Shown one piece after another: positions 44,161-53,098 of a DNA stretch of 64,000 bases (its first letter is position 1; the number at the start of each line of letters is the position of its first letter). The stretch is from JABCYV01 sp963696025 (GTDB lineage: Bacteria > Acidobacteriota > Terriglobia > Terriglobales > Acidobacteriaceae): contig CAVOII010000005.1 of the NCBI GenBank assembly GCA_963696025.1, forward strand, positions 310,001 through 374,000. The letters are read 5' to 3'. The translations under genes and the position numbers were made by a program. The notes under the pieces are model-generated. The model was not told the DNA's origin, did no database searches, and saw nothing but the letters and a program-made list of their open reading frames with translations.

Positions 44161-44796
44161 ATGACTCAGCCCCGCCGGATTGTCTACGTCGTTGACGATG
44201 ACCAAGCCGTTTGTACTGCGCTGAGAAGGCTGATTCACTCGGTTGGTATCGAAGTACAAACATTTGCCTCCGCTCAAGATTTTCTCCACGCTACACGCCC
44301 AGGCGCTCCTGCGTGCCTTGTGCTTGATGTCCGTTTACCGGACCTGAGTGGACTCAACGTGCAGGAAAAGCTGACTGATGCCAAGATTGATTTGCCTATT
44401 ATCTTTATCACCGGGCATGGAGACATCCCAATGACGGTCCGCGCAATGAAGGCCGGAGCGCTAGAGTTTTTGACCAAGCCCGTCAAAGAACAGGACCTAC
44501 TCGAAGCGATTCAGCGGGGGATTGAACAGAATCGACATCAACTGGCGCAGCGTGCGGAGGCTTCTGAGCTGCAGCGCCGTTATGATTCCCTAACTCCGCG
44601 TGAGCGGGAAGTATTCCCCTTGGTGACCAGTGGAATGCTAAACAAACAAATTGCGGCAGAATTAGGGGCAAGTGAAAAGACAATCAAGATTCATCGCGGT
44701 CAAGTCATGCAGAAGATGAAAGCGGAATCCTTGGCTCACCTCGTCCGAATGGCCGAGAAACTTGGCCTCACTCCCTCCGGTACTAACGCCGCCTAG
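44161..44796 (+). CDS. FixJ-family response regulator (receiver plus LuxR HTH)
   Basis: The product has 211 residues. Receiver residues are VVDDDQAVCTAL, the Asp in CLVLDVRLPDLSG, IIFITGHGDIPMT and LTKPVKEQDLLEA. The output domain is a LuxR-type HTH: LTPREREVFPLVTSGMLNKQ then AAELGASEKTIKIHRG. ATG follows AGGATGACACC. It lies 110 bp after the MEDS kinase, the same direction, and is the likely output of that kinase. It may control the detoxification operons that follow, but no operator is recognisable. Confidence 0.9.
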   Translation: MTQPRRIVYVVDDDQAVCTALRRLIHSVGIEVQTFASAQDFLHATRPGAPACLVLDVRLPDLSGLNVQEKLTDAKIDLPIIFITGHGDIPMTVRAMKAGALEFLTKPVKEQDLLEAIQRGIEQNRHQLAQRAEASELQRRYDSLTPREREVFPLVTSGMLNKQIAAELGASEKTIKIHRGQVMQKMKAESLAHLVRMAEKLGLTPSGTNAA

Positions 44797-44947
44797 CTTC
44801 CATCCTAGAACACTTCCCAAAAATCTTAACGCGCTAGGACCAAAGACGGATAGGACTGCCTCGATCCGCTTGCTAACTTCATGTGTGCCGCGATAAGGCG
44901 GCTCCGAAAAAACAGAATCGATGTCGTGAAAGGAAAAGGAGAACAAA

Positions 44948-45742
44948 ATGAAACCTAACTGGAGAAACGTCATGACGAAGCCTTATGCCATTGCTGCACT
45001 TGCTTCTACGCTGATGGGTGGAACTATGAACGCTGCCGCGGCGGGTCCCGCCCCGAGTGGTATCAAGAACGTGGTCTTGGTGCATGGCGCATTCGCCGAT
45101 GGCTCCGGCTGGGAAGCCGTCGCGAAGATCCTCGAGAAGGATGGCTACACGGTGTCCGTAGCGCAGCCCCCCGAAACCTCGTACGCCGACGACCAAAAGT
45201 CCACGAGGGCCGCCATCGACGCCATGGGCGGGCCGGTCGTCCTGGTTGGCCATAGCTACGGCGGGTCCATCATCAGCGAGGCCGGCAATGATCCAAACGT
45301 TGCTGCACTGGTCTACATCGCCGCCTTTGCACTCGATGAAGGTGATAGCTGTGCTTCGATCGAACAGGCCCTGCCGCAAGCGTCCAAAGCATTCAAGCCG
45401 GACAGCAACGGCAACTGGTGGATAGAACAGGAGCATTTCGCGGCCGACTTCGCGGCGGACGTACCGCCCGCCGAGTCCCACTACATGGCTATATCGCAAG
45501 TGCCGATCTCCACCGACTCGTTCACCCACAAAGTCACGAGTCCCGCCTGGAAGTCGAAGCCCACCTGGTACATGGTGGCCACCGCAGACCGGTCGATCAA
45601 TCCGGACCAGGAGCGCATGATGGCGAAGCGCGCGAAGGCCAAGACGGTCGAAGTGAATGCCAGCCATGTGGCGTACATGTCTCACCCGAAGGAAACAGCC
45701 AAGCTCATCGAAGAGGCTGCCACCTCCGCGCACGCCAACTAG
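44948..45742 (+). CDS. Exported alpha/beta hydrolase, tandem copy 1
   Basis: The product has 264 residues with a signal peptide ending near residue 34 (MNAAAAGPAP). The mature part begins IKNVVLVHGAFADGSGWEAV; the oxyanion-hole HG and the nucleophile elbow VGHSYGGSII are intact. Late residues ATADRSINPDQE (Asp) and NASHVAYMSHP (His) complete the triad. These are esterase-type hydrolases of unknown substrate often called after salicylate-esterase relatives. A near-identical second copy without signal peptide follows. ATG has AAAGGAGAAC in front. Confidence 0.88.
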   Translation: MKPNWRNVMTKPYAIAALASTLMGGTMNAAAAGPAPSGIKNVVLVHGAFADGSGWEAVAKILEKDGYTVSVAQPPETSYADDQKSTRAAIDAMGGPVVLVGHSYGGSIISEAGNDPNVAALVYIAAFALDEGDSCASIEQALPQASKAFKPDSNGNWWIEQEHFAADFAADVPPAESHYMAISQVPISTDSFTHKVTSPAWKSKPTWYMVATADRSINPDQERMMAKRAKAKTVEVNASHVAYMSHPKETAKLIEEAATSAHAN

Positions 45743-45873
45743 CAGCCAGTAAGTCTTTACGTCGTAAATGAAATGCATGTCCCTCGCGCCAGACAAGAGT
45801 GGTTTGGCGCGAAGACGTGCAACACCGAGAATCAACTGATCCGTCTGGATCTCTACTGCAAAGGAGAATAATC

Positions 45874-46653
45874 GTGAGTCAACATATTAAGAATGTAGTT
45901 CTGGTGCATGGAGCTTTCGCGGACGGCTCCGGCTGGAAGAGGGTCGCCGACATCCTTAAGAAGGATGGCTACAAGGTGTCGGTGGCGCAGCCTCCCGAGA
46001 CTTCGTACGCCGACGACCAAAAGTACACGAAGGCCGCAATCGATGCCATGGGCGGGCCAGTGGTTCTGGTCGGCCACAGCTACGGCGGTTCCATTATCAC
46101 CGAAGCAGGCAATCATCCAAACGTTGCGGCGCTGGTCTATATTGCTGCTTTTGCCCTCGATGAAGGCGAGAGCTGTGCGTCGATCGAAACGGCGTTGCCG
46201 CAAGCATCCAAGGCGTTCAAACCGGACAGCAATGGGCTTTGGTGGATAGACGAGGCGCATTTCGCGGCCGACTTCGCAGCGGACATTCCACCGGAAGAGG
46301 CGGAGTTCATGGCTATATCGCAGGTGCCGATCTCTACCGACTCGTTCACCCACCAGGTTAAGAATCCCGCGTGGAAGAACAAGCCCACTTGGTACATGGT
46401 GGCCAGCGAAGACCGGTCGATCAATCCGGATCAGGAGCGCATGATGGCCAAACGCGCTAAAGCCAAGACGGTCGAAGTGAAGGCGAGCCACGTGGCGTAC
46501 ATTTCTCATCCGAAGGAAACAGCCAGACTCATTGAAGAGGCTGCTGCTTCCGCCGGCCACGGCGGTAGCTTGAAGTGCGCCGGTGCCTCCGCCGATCCAA
46601 ACAAGACCGGCGGAGGCCCGGATGAACGTCGTCCCGTGAGGAGAACACAATGA
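45874..46653 (+). CDS. Cytoplasmic alpha/beta hydrolase, tandem copy 2
   Basis: The GTG at 45874 follows AAGGAGAATAATC, so I use it rather than the upstream frame from 45799. The product has 259 residues. It closely matches copy 1 (VLVHGAFADGSGWKRVADIL, VGHSYGGSII, ASEDRSINPDQE, KASHVAYISHP), with the catalytic triad kept, but lacks a signal peptide and has a 30-residue C-terminal extension ending PVRRTQ. It overlaps the next start by ATGA, so it is coupled to the dienelactone hydrolase gene. Confidence 0.88.
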   Translation: MSQHIKNVVLVHGAFADGSGWKRVADILKKDGYKVSVAQPPETSYADDQKYTKAAIDAMGGPVVLVGHSYGGSIITEAGNHPNVAALVYIAAFALDEGESCASIETALPQASKAFKPDSNGLWWIDEAHFAADFAADIPPEEAEFMAISQVPISTDSFTHQVKNPAWKNKPTWYMVASEDRSINPDQERMMAKRAKAKTVEVKASHVAYISHPKETARLIEEAAASAGHGGSLKCAGASADPNKTGGGPDERRPVRRTQ

Positions 46654-47348
46654 AAGATCACATCACGATTGAAGGACATGAAGGCGCGTTTAACGCCTAT
46701 ATCGCAAAACCGAGGACCATGGGGGCTCCTGCAGTCGTCGTTCTGCAGGAACTGTTCGGGGTGAACATCGACATTCGCAAGCACTGCGATGAATTGGCGG
46801 AACAAGGTTACCTCGCGCTCGCTCCAGACCTGTACTGGCGGCAGGAGCCCGGTGTCGACCTGAACGTCACCTCCGAGGCCGACTGGCAACACGGCCTTCG
46901 TCTCTATTCGGCTTATGACAGAGATGCGGGCGTAAGGGACACAAAGGACACGATTGACGCAGCACGCAGTCTCCCGGAATGCAACGGTAAGGTTGCCTTG
47001 CTCGGCTATTGCCTCGGCGCTCTGATGGTCTTCATGACAGCCGTGCGCAACGACGGCATCGACGCCGCGGTCTGGTATCACGGCGCCGATACTGAGAAAT
47101 ATCTGGGAGAGGTCGATGGGCTTCATGCGCCCCTTCTCATGCATGTAGCCGAGGAGGATGAGTTCATTTCCAAGGCTGCACAAGCGGAGATTAAAGCGGC
47201 ACTTGCTGAGAAACCAAACGCGACGGTCTACAGCTATCCGGGTCAGAGTCATGCCTTCTCTCGCCATAACGGAAAACACTACAACGCTACCGCGGCTCAC
47301 CTTGCCAACGGGCGGACAAGCGAGTTTCTACATCAACAACTGCGGTGA
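46650..47348 (+). CDS. Dienelactone hydrolase family protein
   Basis: The product has 232 residues. VVVLQELFGVNIDIRKHCDE matches the N-terminal DLH motif with the conserved Glu. The nucleophile is Cys in LLGYCLGALM, the Asp lies in HVAEEDEFISK, and the His in PGQSHAFSRHN. Carboxymethylenebutenolidases hydrolyse dienelactones in aromatic breakdown; many family members act on other small esters. It belongs to the same mRNA as the preceding hydrolase. Confidence 0.88.
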   Translation: MKDHITIEGHEGAFNAYIAKPRTMGAPAVVVLQELFGVNIDIRKHCDELAEQGYLALAPDLYWRQEPGVDLNVTSEADWQHGLRLYSAYDRDAGVRDTKDTIDAARSLPECNGKVALLGYCLGALMVFMTAVRNDGIDAAVWYHGADTEKYLGEVDGLHAPLLMHVAEEDEFISKAAQAEIKAALAEKPNATVYSYPGQSHAFSRHNGKHYNATAAHLANGRTSEFLHQQLR

Positions 47349-47369
47349 CTTTCGGTCGCTCCAGAGGTT

Positions 47370-47501
47370 GTGGGCGACTCGATCGCCTTCGCCTTCCGTC
47401 AGGACGGCATTTTCGCCGAGCTGAAAAGCACAGTCGGAAATGAGCTGAGCAAAGCAGGACTAATGCTGTTTACGCAGCTTGATCAAGGCGGCTGTGCGTA
47501 A
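47370..47501 (+). pseudogene. Truncated duplicate of the following DUF302 gene
   Basis: The frame FAELKSTVGNELSKAGLMLF then TQLDQGG ends at TAA 47499-47501. It repeats LAELKSAVEKGLSKAGLMLF and MQLDQG of the intact gene that starts 12 bp downstream, including the DNA. The part before and after is lost, so a small tandem duplication has decayed. Confidence 0.75.
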
Positions 47502-47512
47502 AGAGATTCGAG

Positions 47513-48004
47513 ATGATAAGAAAAATCGAGATAGAGCGGTTCAGTCTGACGACTTCCAAGGCGTTCAATGAAGTAATAGCCGGTGTGAACGCCGCCATCG
47601 GTCATCCGGATATGGCTGAATTTGGGAGATCAACACACGAGGCACGTTCTCTTGCCGAACTGAAAAGCGCAGTTGAGAAAGGTTTGAGCAAAGCAGGACT
47701 GATGCTGTTTATGCAACTTGACCAAGGCGCAGTTCTACAGAAAGAAACGGGTCAAGACACACCTCGAATCATCCGCTTTCTTATCGGCAACCCTCTCATC
47801 ATGAAGGAAATGGCGAAGCATGTTCCGGACGCGAGCTCTTACGCGCCGGTCACAGTCCTGGTGGATGAGCGCGCCGATGGCGTACATCTGTCGTATGACA
47901 GGATGGCGAGTTTTCTGGCTGCGTACGGAAACCGTGATGCGCTCCAGGTTGCGGAGGATCTGGACAATAAAGTCGAAACGCTTTTACGCGAAGCGGCAGC
48001 CTAA
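47513..48004 (+). CDS. DUF302 domain protein
   Basis: The product has 163 residues without signal peptide. The DUF302 core is visible: SLAELKSAVEKGLSKAGLML, then RFLIGNPLIMKEMAKHVPDA and PVTVLVDERADGVHLSYDRM. These residues are typical of the family, whose function is unknown and which is often found with detoxification or redox genes. An incomplete duplicate lies just upstream. Confidence 0.82.
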   Translation: MIRKIEIERFSLTTSKAFNEVIAGVNAAIGHPDMAEFGRSTHEARSLAELKSAVEKGLSKAGLMLFMQLDQGAVLQKETGQDTPRIIRFLIGNPLIMKEMAKHVPDASSYAPVTVLVDERADGVHLSYDRMASFLAAYGNRDALQVAEDLDNKVETLLREAAA

Positions 48005-48035
48005 GTGTCCGAAGTCGAGGCAAGGAGTGTGAGTC

Positions 48036-48869
48036 ATGAGTGAAGCGGGAGCGCACGTGCGGGTCATCGAAGAAACGCCTGCTTACTGGAGGGTTGTCTT
48101 CGATTACCCGCCTTTCAACATCGTAGACGCCAGCATATTCGAAGCCCTACAGGACCTGCTCGCGCGAATGGACGCCAGCCCGAGCCTGCGTGTCGTCGTA
48201 TTCGAAAGTGCGAACCCCGAGTTTTACCTTGCCCACTTTGACTTGACCGGCAAGATAGGGAACATCCTGACTGCTGTCGGGTCTTCCGGCCTTCCGATCC
48301 TGATGGATACGTTCGTGCGTCTCACCAAATCCCCGGTGGTCAGTATCGCGAAGATACGAGGCTGCGTCCGGGGCGTGAGCGGCGAGTTTGTCCTGGCCTG
48401 CGACATGCGTTTTGCGTCGCGCGAGAACACGCGACTGGGCCAACCCGAGGTCGGGGTGGGACTGCATCCCGGCGGCGGCGGTGCGGAACGTCTTCCACAT
48501 CTCGTTGGCCGCGGCCGCGCGCTCGAAATCGTTCTCGGCGCGAACGACTTCGACGGCGATACGGCGGAGCGGTACGGATACGTGAATCGGGCCCTTCCAG
48601 ACATCAAACTCGACGGCTTTGTCGACGCGCTCGCTCGCCGCATCGCCTCCTTCGACCGGCGCGCCATGGCCGCCGCGAAGCATCTCGTCAACCAGGTTTC
48701 TTTGCCATCCGCTGACCAACTCCTCGCCGCTATCACTTCTTTTGAGACCGCGCTCACGTGGCCTGAAGCACAACAGCGAATCGGAACTTTGCTGGATCGT
48801 GGACTGCAACGGGACGTCGACTTCGAAAACCGGTGGCCTGAGGTGCTGGGCACGCTTCTCGAGACGTAG
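48036..48869 (+). CDS. Enoyl-CoA hydratase/isomerase family protein
   Basis: The product has 277 residues; GGAGTGTGAGTC lies before the ATG. The crotonase fold is evident: RVVFDYPPFNIVDASIFEAL at the N-terminus, SIAKIRGCVRGVSGEFVLAC giving the oxyanion hole, and LGQPEVGVGLHPGGGGAERL in the active-site loop. The usual catalytic Glu near LGxPE is present in QPEVG. The C-terminal helix is typical. It is a probable acyl-CoA hydratase or isomerase of unknown substrate. Confidence 0.82.
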   Translation: MSEAGAHVRVIEETPAYWRVVFDYPPFNIVDASIFEALQDLLARMDASPSLRVVVFESANPEFYLAHFDLTGKIGNILTAVGSSGLPILMDTFVRLTKSPVVSIAKIRGCVRGVSGEFVLACDMRFASRENTRLGQPEVGVGLHPGGGGAERLPHLVGRGRALEIVLGANDFDGDTAERYGYVNRALPDIKLDGFVDALARRIASFDRRAMAAAKHLVNQVSLPSADQLLAAITSFETALTWPEAQQRIGTLLDRGLQRDVDFENRWPEVLGTLLET

Positions 48870-48973
48870 TCACCGTGTGGCGATGCGCAGCCTCGCCGAG
48901 CTGGCAAATTAATTTTACCAATCGCCACAACATACAAACTCGGCTTCGCGGAAGGAGGCAGGCGATTTGATTT

Positions 48974-49585
48974 ATGCGCAGTGCAACCGCAACAATTAAA
49001 CGGTGCTCGTGGGTTAGAGTCGATGATTCGCTGGTGCTCCAATATCATGATCGCGAGTGGGGTGTTCCAGTCCACGATGACCGCAAGCACTTTGAGGTTC
49101 TCGTGCTCGAAGGTGCACAGGCCGGGTTGAGCTGGACGATTGTGTTGAAGAAGCGGGAAGGTTATCGGCGCGCTTTCGAAGGGTTTGATCCCGAGAAAGT
49201 CGCGCGATTTTCTGCGCGACGAATCGGGAAGCTCGTGTTAAATTCTGAAATCATTCGCAACCGCACGAAGATCGAGGCCGCCGTGCGCAATGCACGCGCG
49301 TTTCTCAAAATCCAGGAAGAGGTGGGAAGCTTCGATTCCTATTGCTGGCGGTTCGTTGACGGACAGCCAAAGCTTAACCGGTGGACGATCATGCGACAGA
49401 TTCCTGCGACTTCTGTCGAATCCGATGCGTTCAGCAAGGACCTTAAAAGTCGCGGATTCAGTTTCGTTGGTTCGACGGTCGTGTATGCCCATATGCAGGC
49501 GGTCGGAATGGTAAACGATCACCTCGTCGATTGTTTCCGTTATCGGGAGATCCGGCGGGGTTCGAAGACTGGATCTTCCACCTAA
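48974..49585 (+). CDS. tag: DNA-3-methyladenine glycosylase I
   Basis: The product has 203 residues. It follows the Tag family: CSWVRVDDSLVLQYHDREWG (Cys of the zinc site and the YHD..WG motif), EVLVLEGAQAGLSWTIVLKK (E-Q-GLSW), the core of the HhH region RRIGKLVLNSEIIRNRTKIE, and late zinc-site residues with HLVDCFRY. It removes 3-methyladenine from alkylated DNA in base excision repair. It stands alone between the metabolic operon and NDH-2. Confidence 0.92.
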   Translation: MRSATATIKRCSWVRVDDSLVLQYHDREWGVPVHDDRKHFEVLVLEGAQAGLSWTIVLKKREGYRRAFEGFDPEKVARFSARRIGKLVLNSEIIRNRTKIEAAVRNARAFLKIQEEVGSFDSYCWRFVDGQPKLNRWTIMRQIPATSVESDAFSKDLKSRGFSFVGSTVVYAHMQAVGMVNDHLVDCFRYREIRRGSKTGSST

Positions 49586-49697
49586 CGAAGAGTGTCGAGA
49601 TGGCTTTGAAAGACTGCGCAGCCCGCTGTGTCCACGCGATAGGCGATGGTGTCACTCGTGCAATCACAAAATAGAAAGTCGTAAGAAGACTTAGCAA

Positions 49698-51026
49698 TCA
49701 TGGCGAGAAACGTGTCATTTCCTTCCTTCCTGCGCTAGCCTTGGCCAGTTCTATGATCTGATTCGGTCTGAAAAGAGGAATGTGATTCACGATCAACCGA
49801 ACGCCTGTCTGACGCGTTACAAAACTCCCGAGCCATTGCAGAAGAACGGCGAGGCGCAGACTGGTAGTTGTGAGAAACTCCAGGTGGACCGCTGCCCAAG
49901 CAAGCCAGGCCAGTAACCCGCTCAGCCGGACCCGTCCGGTTTGAATGACCGCGAATCCCGCTCCGATAACGGCCATATTCCCTTTATCGAAATACCGGAA
50001 CGGCTTGGAGGATGCGTGGCCAAGCAAGCTTTGAGCGATGCGCCGGCCGGCGTATTGGCCTTGTTGAATCGCTACCTGGGCGACGCCTGGCAGCGGCTTT
50101 CCATCCTGTTGAAGGGAAGCCGTATCTCCAATTACTTATATGTCCGGATATCCGGGAACGGTGAGATCGTCCTGAATCCGAACGCGGCCTGCCCGGTCGG
50201 TCTCCACATTCAGCCATTTGCCCGCTGGAGAAGGAGCCACACCCGCAGTCCAGATAACGGCCTTGCTTGCGATGCGTTCTCCGCCCACGACTACTCCATC
50301 CGCGTCAATTTGATTAACGCCGTGCCCTAGCCGTACTTCTACCCCAAGCTCCTTCAGCCGGTGTTGGGCTGCCTCAGAGAGTTCCGCAGCAAAAGTGCCC
50401 AAAACACGAGGCGCCATGTCAACCAGCACAACCCGGGCGATAGCGGGATCGATCCGGCGGAACTCGGTTTTCAACATCGAGCGAACGAGCATTGCCAGTG
50501 CGGCGGAGAGTTCAACCCCAGTTGGGCCGGCGCCAACCAAGACAAAAGTCAGAAGATCCTGGTGCCGGCTGGGATCTTGTTCTGCTTCCGCTTGCTCAAA
50601 TGCTTGCAACACTTTATTGCGGATGCGAACCGCGTCCGCCAGCCCTTTCAAGCCGGGCGCGAACTCTGAGAATTCATCATGGCCAAAGTAACTGTGCGTG
50701 ACCCCAGTAGCCATAACCAAGATGTCATAGCGAAGGGGAACATCCTTCTGGTCCTGATTGCTGACATAAACACACTTTGCATCTTTATTGACTCCGCCGA
50801 CTTTCCCAAGAATTACGGTCGTATTTCTTTGTTTCTGCAGAAGTCCACGGATCGGTGACGCTATTTGAGCAGGAGACAGCACGGTTGTCGCCACTTGATA
50901 GAGCAGAGGCTGAAAGAGGTTGTGATTCGCCCGATCAACGACAAAGACTTCCGCGTCCGAGTGCCTCAGCGCTTTTGCGGCCGCAAGCCCTGCAAACCCG
51001 GCGCCTACGATCACGATTCTTTTCAT
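49698..51026 (-). pseudogene. Type II NADH dehydrogenase with an in-frame ochre codon
   Basis: The full frame is 442 codons. The FAD site is RIVIVGAGFAGLAAAKALRH at the start; the NADH site is FVLVGAGPTGVELSAALAML. After TVPGYPDI comes TAA at 50136-50138, and the same frame continues without shift as VIGDTASLQQDGKPLPGVAQ, then AQSLLGHASSKPFRYFDKGN and the C-terminal membrane-anchor region to 49698. NDH-2 enzymes have Tyr or Phe before VIGD, so TAA replaces TAT or TAC. The enzyme would lose its C-terminal third. Either a recent nonsense mutation or a base error. Confidence 0.88.
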
Positions 51027-51077
51027 TTGTGCCTCGCTTAGTGGTTGACGCTCTACCCTTCTCGAACTGCCGTTGGA

Positions 51078-51830
51078 TTAGACAGCGCGATTCGTGAGGG
51101 GAGTTCGCGACTCGACCATGCTTCGGATATCTCGGTTCTCGAAGACGACGCCTTGGCGCTCCTGTGTTTGTCGCAGCACAACATCGACCATTGCCCTGGC
51201 CAAGTCATCGGCGCGAATCACCTGGTTAGGGAGCAGCACCCGAAAAACGGGATAGATCGCGCGAATGAGTCGGTAGTTGAAATTCGGTTCCTTGCGCGGC
51301 TCCGCGGGGTAGATGTAGGCGGGCCGGAAAAGATAGACGCGCGGAAAACCGACCGCGAGTAGTACCTTCTCCGCCTGTCCTTTGTAACGAGCGAAGGCAA
51401 GCCGGCTTCGTCCCGTCGGGTCCGCGCCATTCCCGCTCAAGAACGAGAACGCGGCGTCAGGACTGCTATCACGAAACACTCGCGCGAACTCGATCGTATA
51501 GTCGGCGGTTATGACACGTAGTTGCTCGTCCGATACCGACCCTGTGTAGGTCCCCAGGCAATAGACCACCGCGTCCTGGTTCGAGAGTACGTTTGCGAGC
51601 GGGGAACAATTTGCGAAGTTCTGATGCAGAACCTGTTCCAGCTTCGGATGCGAGATGCCAACTGTCTTGCGTCCAATTGACGTAACGCTCTTCACCTCTG
51701 AGTTATCGAGGGCGTAGCGAAGGGCGTATCCGCCGACCATTCCAGTCGCGCCCACAATGACGAGACGGTTTTGGCCGACGATTGGAGCGGTCAGCGATGC
51801 CGCGGAAGATATCTGGTTATTCGTTGTCAT
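51078..51830 (-). CDS. NAD(P)-binding Rossmann-fold protein (atypical SDR)
   Basis: The product has 250 residues. LVIVGATGMVGGYALRYALD is the nucleotide-binding glycine motif GxxGxxG. The middle has AVVYCLGTYTG and FSFLSGNGADPTGRSRLAFA, with RYKGQAEKVL giving the YxxxK-like pair, typical of NAD-dependent epimerase or NmrA-like proteins. Function is unspecified: oxidoreductase or redox sensor. It lies 51 bp upstream of NDH-2 on the same strand. Confidence 0.8.
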   Translation of the reverse strand: MTTNNQISSAASLTAPIVGQNRLVIVGATGMVGGYALRYALDNSEVKSVTSIGRKTVGISHPKLEQVLHQNFANCSPLANVLSNQDAVVYCLGTYTGSVSDEQLRVITADYTIEFARVFRDSSPDAAFSFLSGNGADPTGRSRLAFARYKGQAEKVLLAVGFPRVYLFRPAYIYPAEPRKEPNFNYRLIRAIYPVFRVLLPNQVIRADDLARAMVDVVLRQTQERQGVVFENRDIRSMVESRTPLTNRAV

Positions 51831-51860
51831 GACACCTCGTGGTTCTCGATCCGGTACAGG

Positions 51861-52508
51861 CTAGTCCGAAAACTCGCTTCTGAACCTGCCCACCAACAGG
51901 GCCACTGTAATCGCTATGTAGAGAACTCCGGTAACCCCTTCGAGTGCTGCCAATATGCGGGCCTCACCGCTAAGCGGCACGATATCGCCGTAGCCAATCG
52001 TAGAAAGCGTTACTAGGCTGAAATACAGCAGCTCGGTTTGACGGTCGCCTGGGTGACTTCCAATCTGGATTGAACCCCGCGAGAAAGCATCTATCGCTAA
52101 ATAGAGGGTCGCCCACAGCAACCCGAGCAGTAGATAAATGTTGACCGCAGTGTAGAGCTGGGCCCGAGCGACCGAGCGAGAGTTCCTTAGATGGGAGAAA
52201 AGACCTGCGGCCGTGAGCCCGAAGAAAGCAGCGAGAAGTGCCCATCGAACTCCGGTCAGTGTTGAGCTTGGGAACGTATTGCCGGCCACTACAAAAACCG
52301 CATTGCACAATGCCAACAGAACCGACGGCCACACCCACCTTTTGATCTGCGACAACCGGACAATGGATAAGACAATTGGTATGAAGGTGACGGCCGCGAG
52401 CACCAGCCGCCTCCAATTATCCTGGTTCAACACCGGAGTCAGCAGAATCGCCACCAACAAGGACAGGAGGAGCAACAAGTCCGGTCGCGATTGAACTTTC
52501 GCATTCAA
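51861..52508 (-). CDS. Two-pore-type potassium channel family protein
   Basis: The product has 215 residues and five to six hydrophobic segments, for example LLLLLSLLVAILLTPVL near the N-terminus and VNIYLLLGLLWATLYLAIDA. The selectivity filter is LSTIGYGDIVPL, following a pore helix LLYFSLVT. This is the Ion_trans_2 arrangement, with a longer N-terminal membrane part than KcsA. It should conduct K+ across the inner membrane. No RCK domain is attached. Confidence 0.88.
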   Translation of the reverse strand: MNAKVQSRPDLLLLLSLLVAILLTPVLNQDNWRRLVLAAVTFIPIVLSIVRLSQIKRWVWPSVLLALCNAVFVVAGNTFPSSTLTGVRWALLAAFFGLTAAGLFSHLRNSRSVARAQLYTAVNIYLLLGLLWATLYLAIDAFSRGSIQIGSHPGDRQTELLYFSLVTLSTIGYGDIVPLSGEARILAALEGVTGVLYIAITVALLVGRFRSEFSD

Positions 52509-52565
52509 TTAGAAACCCTCAACAACGCGCACTCGCATCAGCCTCGCCATTGCCGCTCGTACCTT

Positions 52566-52934
52566 TTATTTGTAGAGCCAGGGCTTATAGGCAATCTCGA
52601 TGTTGTATCCGTCCGGGTCGCCGATGTTTGCCGCGAAGTAGTCGGCTCGCCATTCGGGCCGAAGGCTCGGTTCCTTGTTCGAGGTAGCTCCCGCGTCTAT
52701 CGCCGCCTTATAGCTCGCTCTGACAGCGTCCGCGCTCTTGGCGGTGAATGCGACGTAAAGGTCTTTGGCGACTTCGCCATTCTTCAGCCAGAAACCCGGA
52801 TTGCTATTGATCGCGAAACCGTGCAGTTGATCGAACTTGTAGGGCATGTCGATGCCAAGCGGCTCAAGCATCTTCTTGTAAAATTCGCTCGACCGTTTCA
52901 GGTCAGAGACGGGGAGATAGATATGGTCAATCAT
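52566..52934 (-). CDS. VOC (glyoxalase/dioxygenase) superfamily protein
   Basis: The product has 122 residues. HIYLPVSDLKRSSEFYKKML is the first beta-alpha-beta module with a metal-binding His; the end IGDPDGYNIEIAYKPW supplies the final Glu. One VOC unit, so it probably dimerises. Members range from glyoxalase I to bleomycin-resistance proteins; the substrate is unknown here. Confidence 0.85.
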   Translation of the reverse strand: MIDHIYLPVSDLKRSSEFYKKMLEPLGIDMPYKFDQLHGFAINSNPGFWLKNGEVAKDLYVAFTAKSADAVRASYKAAIDAGATSNKEPSLRPEWRADYFAANIGDPDGYNIEIAYKPWLYK

Positions 52935-52983
52935 GGCTTTCCTCTTTTCGTTTCACTGTGCCAGCCCCGATCAGGGCTCTGCT

Positions 52984-53098
52984 AAATCCCGATCCGCAAG
53001 TTAGTTTGCCGAGGTCAGCATCCACGCCCTCGAATCCGATCTCCTTGGCTAGGGCGATCACGGTCGAGCGGCGCCCTCATCGTCCGCGCAAGTAATGT
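52984..53098 (-). pseudogene. Remnant of an F420-dependent NADP reductase-like gene end
   Basis: One frame gives STVIALAKEIGFEGVDADLG, like the C-terminal part of NADPH-F420 reductases; the preceding ICADDEGA is in the other frame. No other part of the gene is present. Too short for certainty. Confidence 0.4.

Noticed and set aside
44879..46650. Very long minus-strand ORFs (318 and 265 codons) opposite the two hydrolases
   Set aside because: They mirror each other because the hydrolases are duplicates; composition is His/Arg/Gly-rich with no domain, while the plus-strand genes have signal peptide, ribosome sites and catalytic triads.
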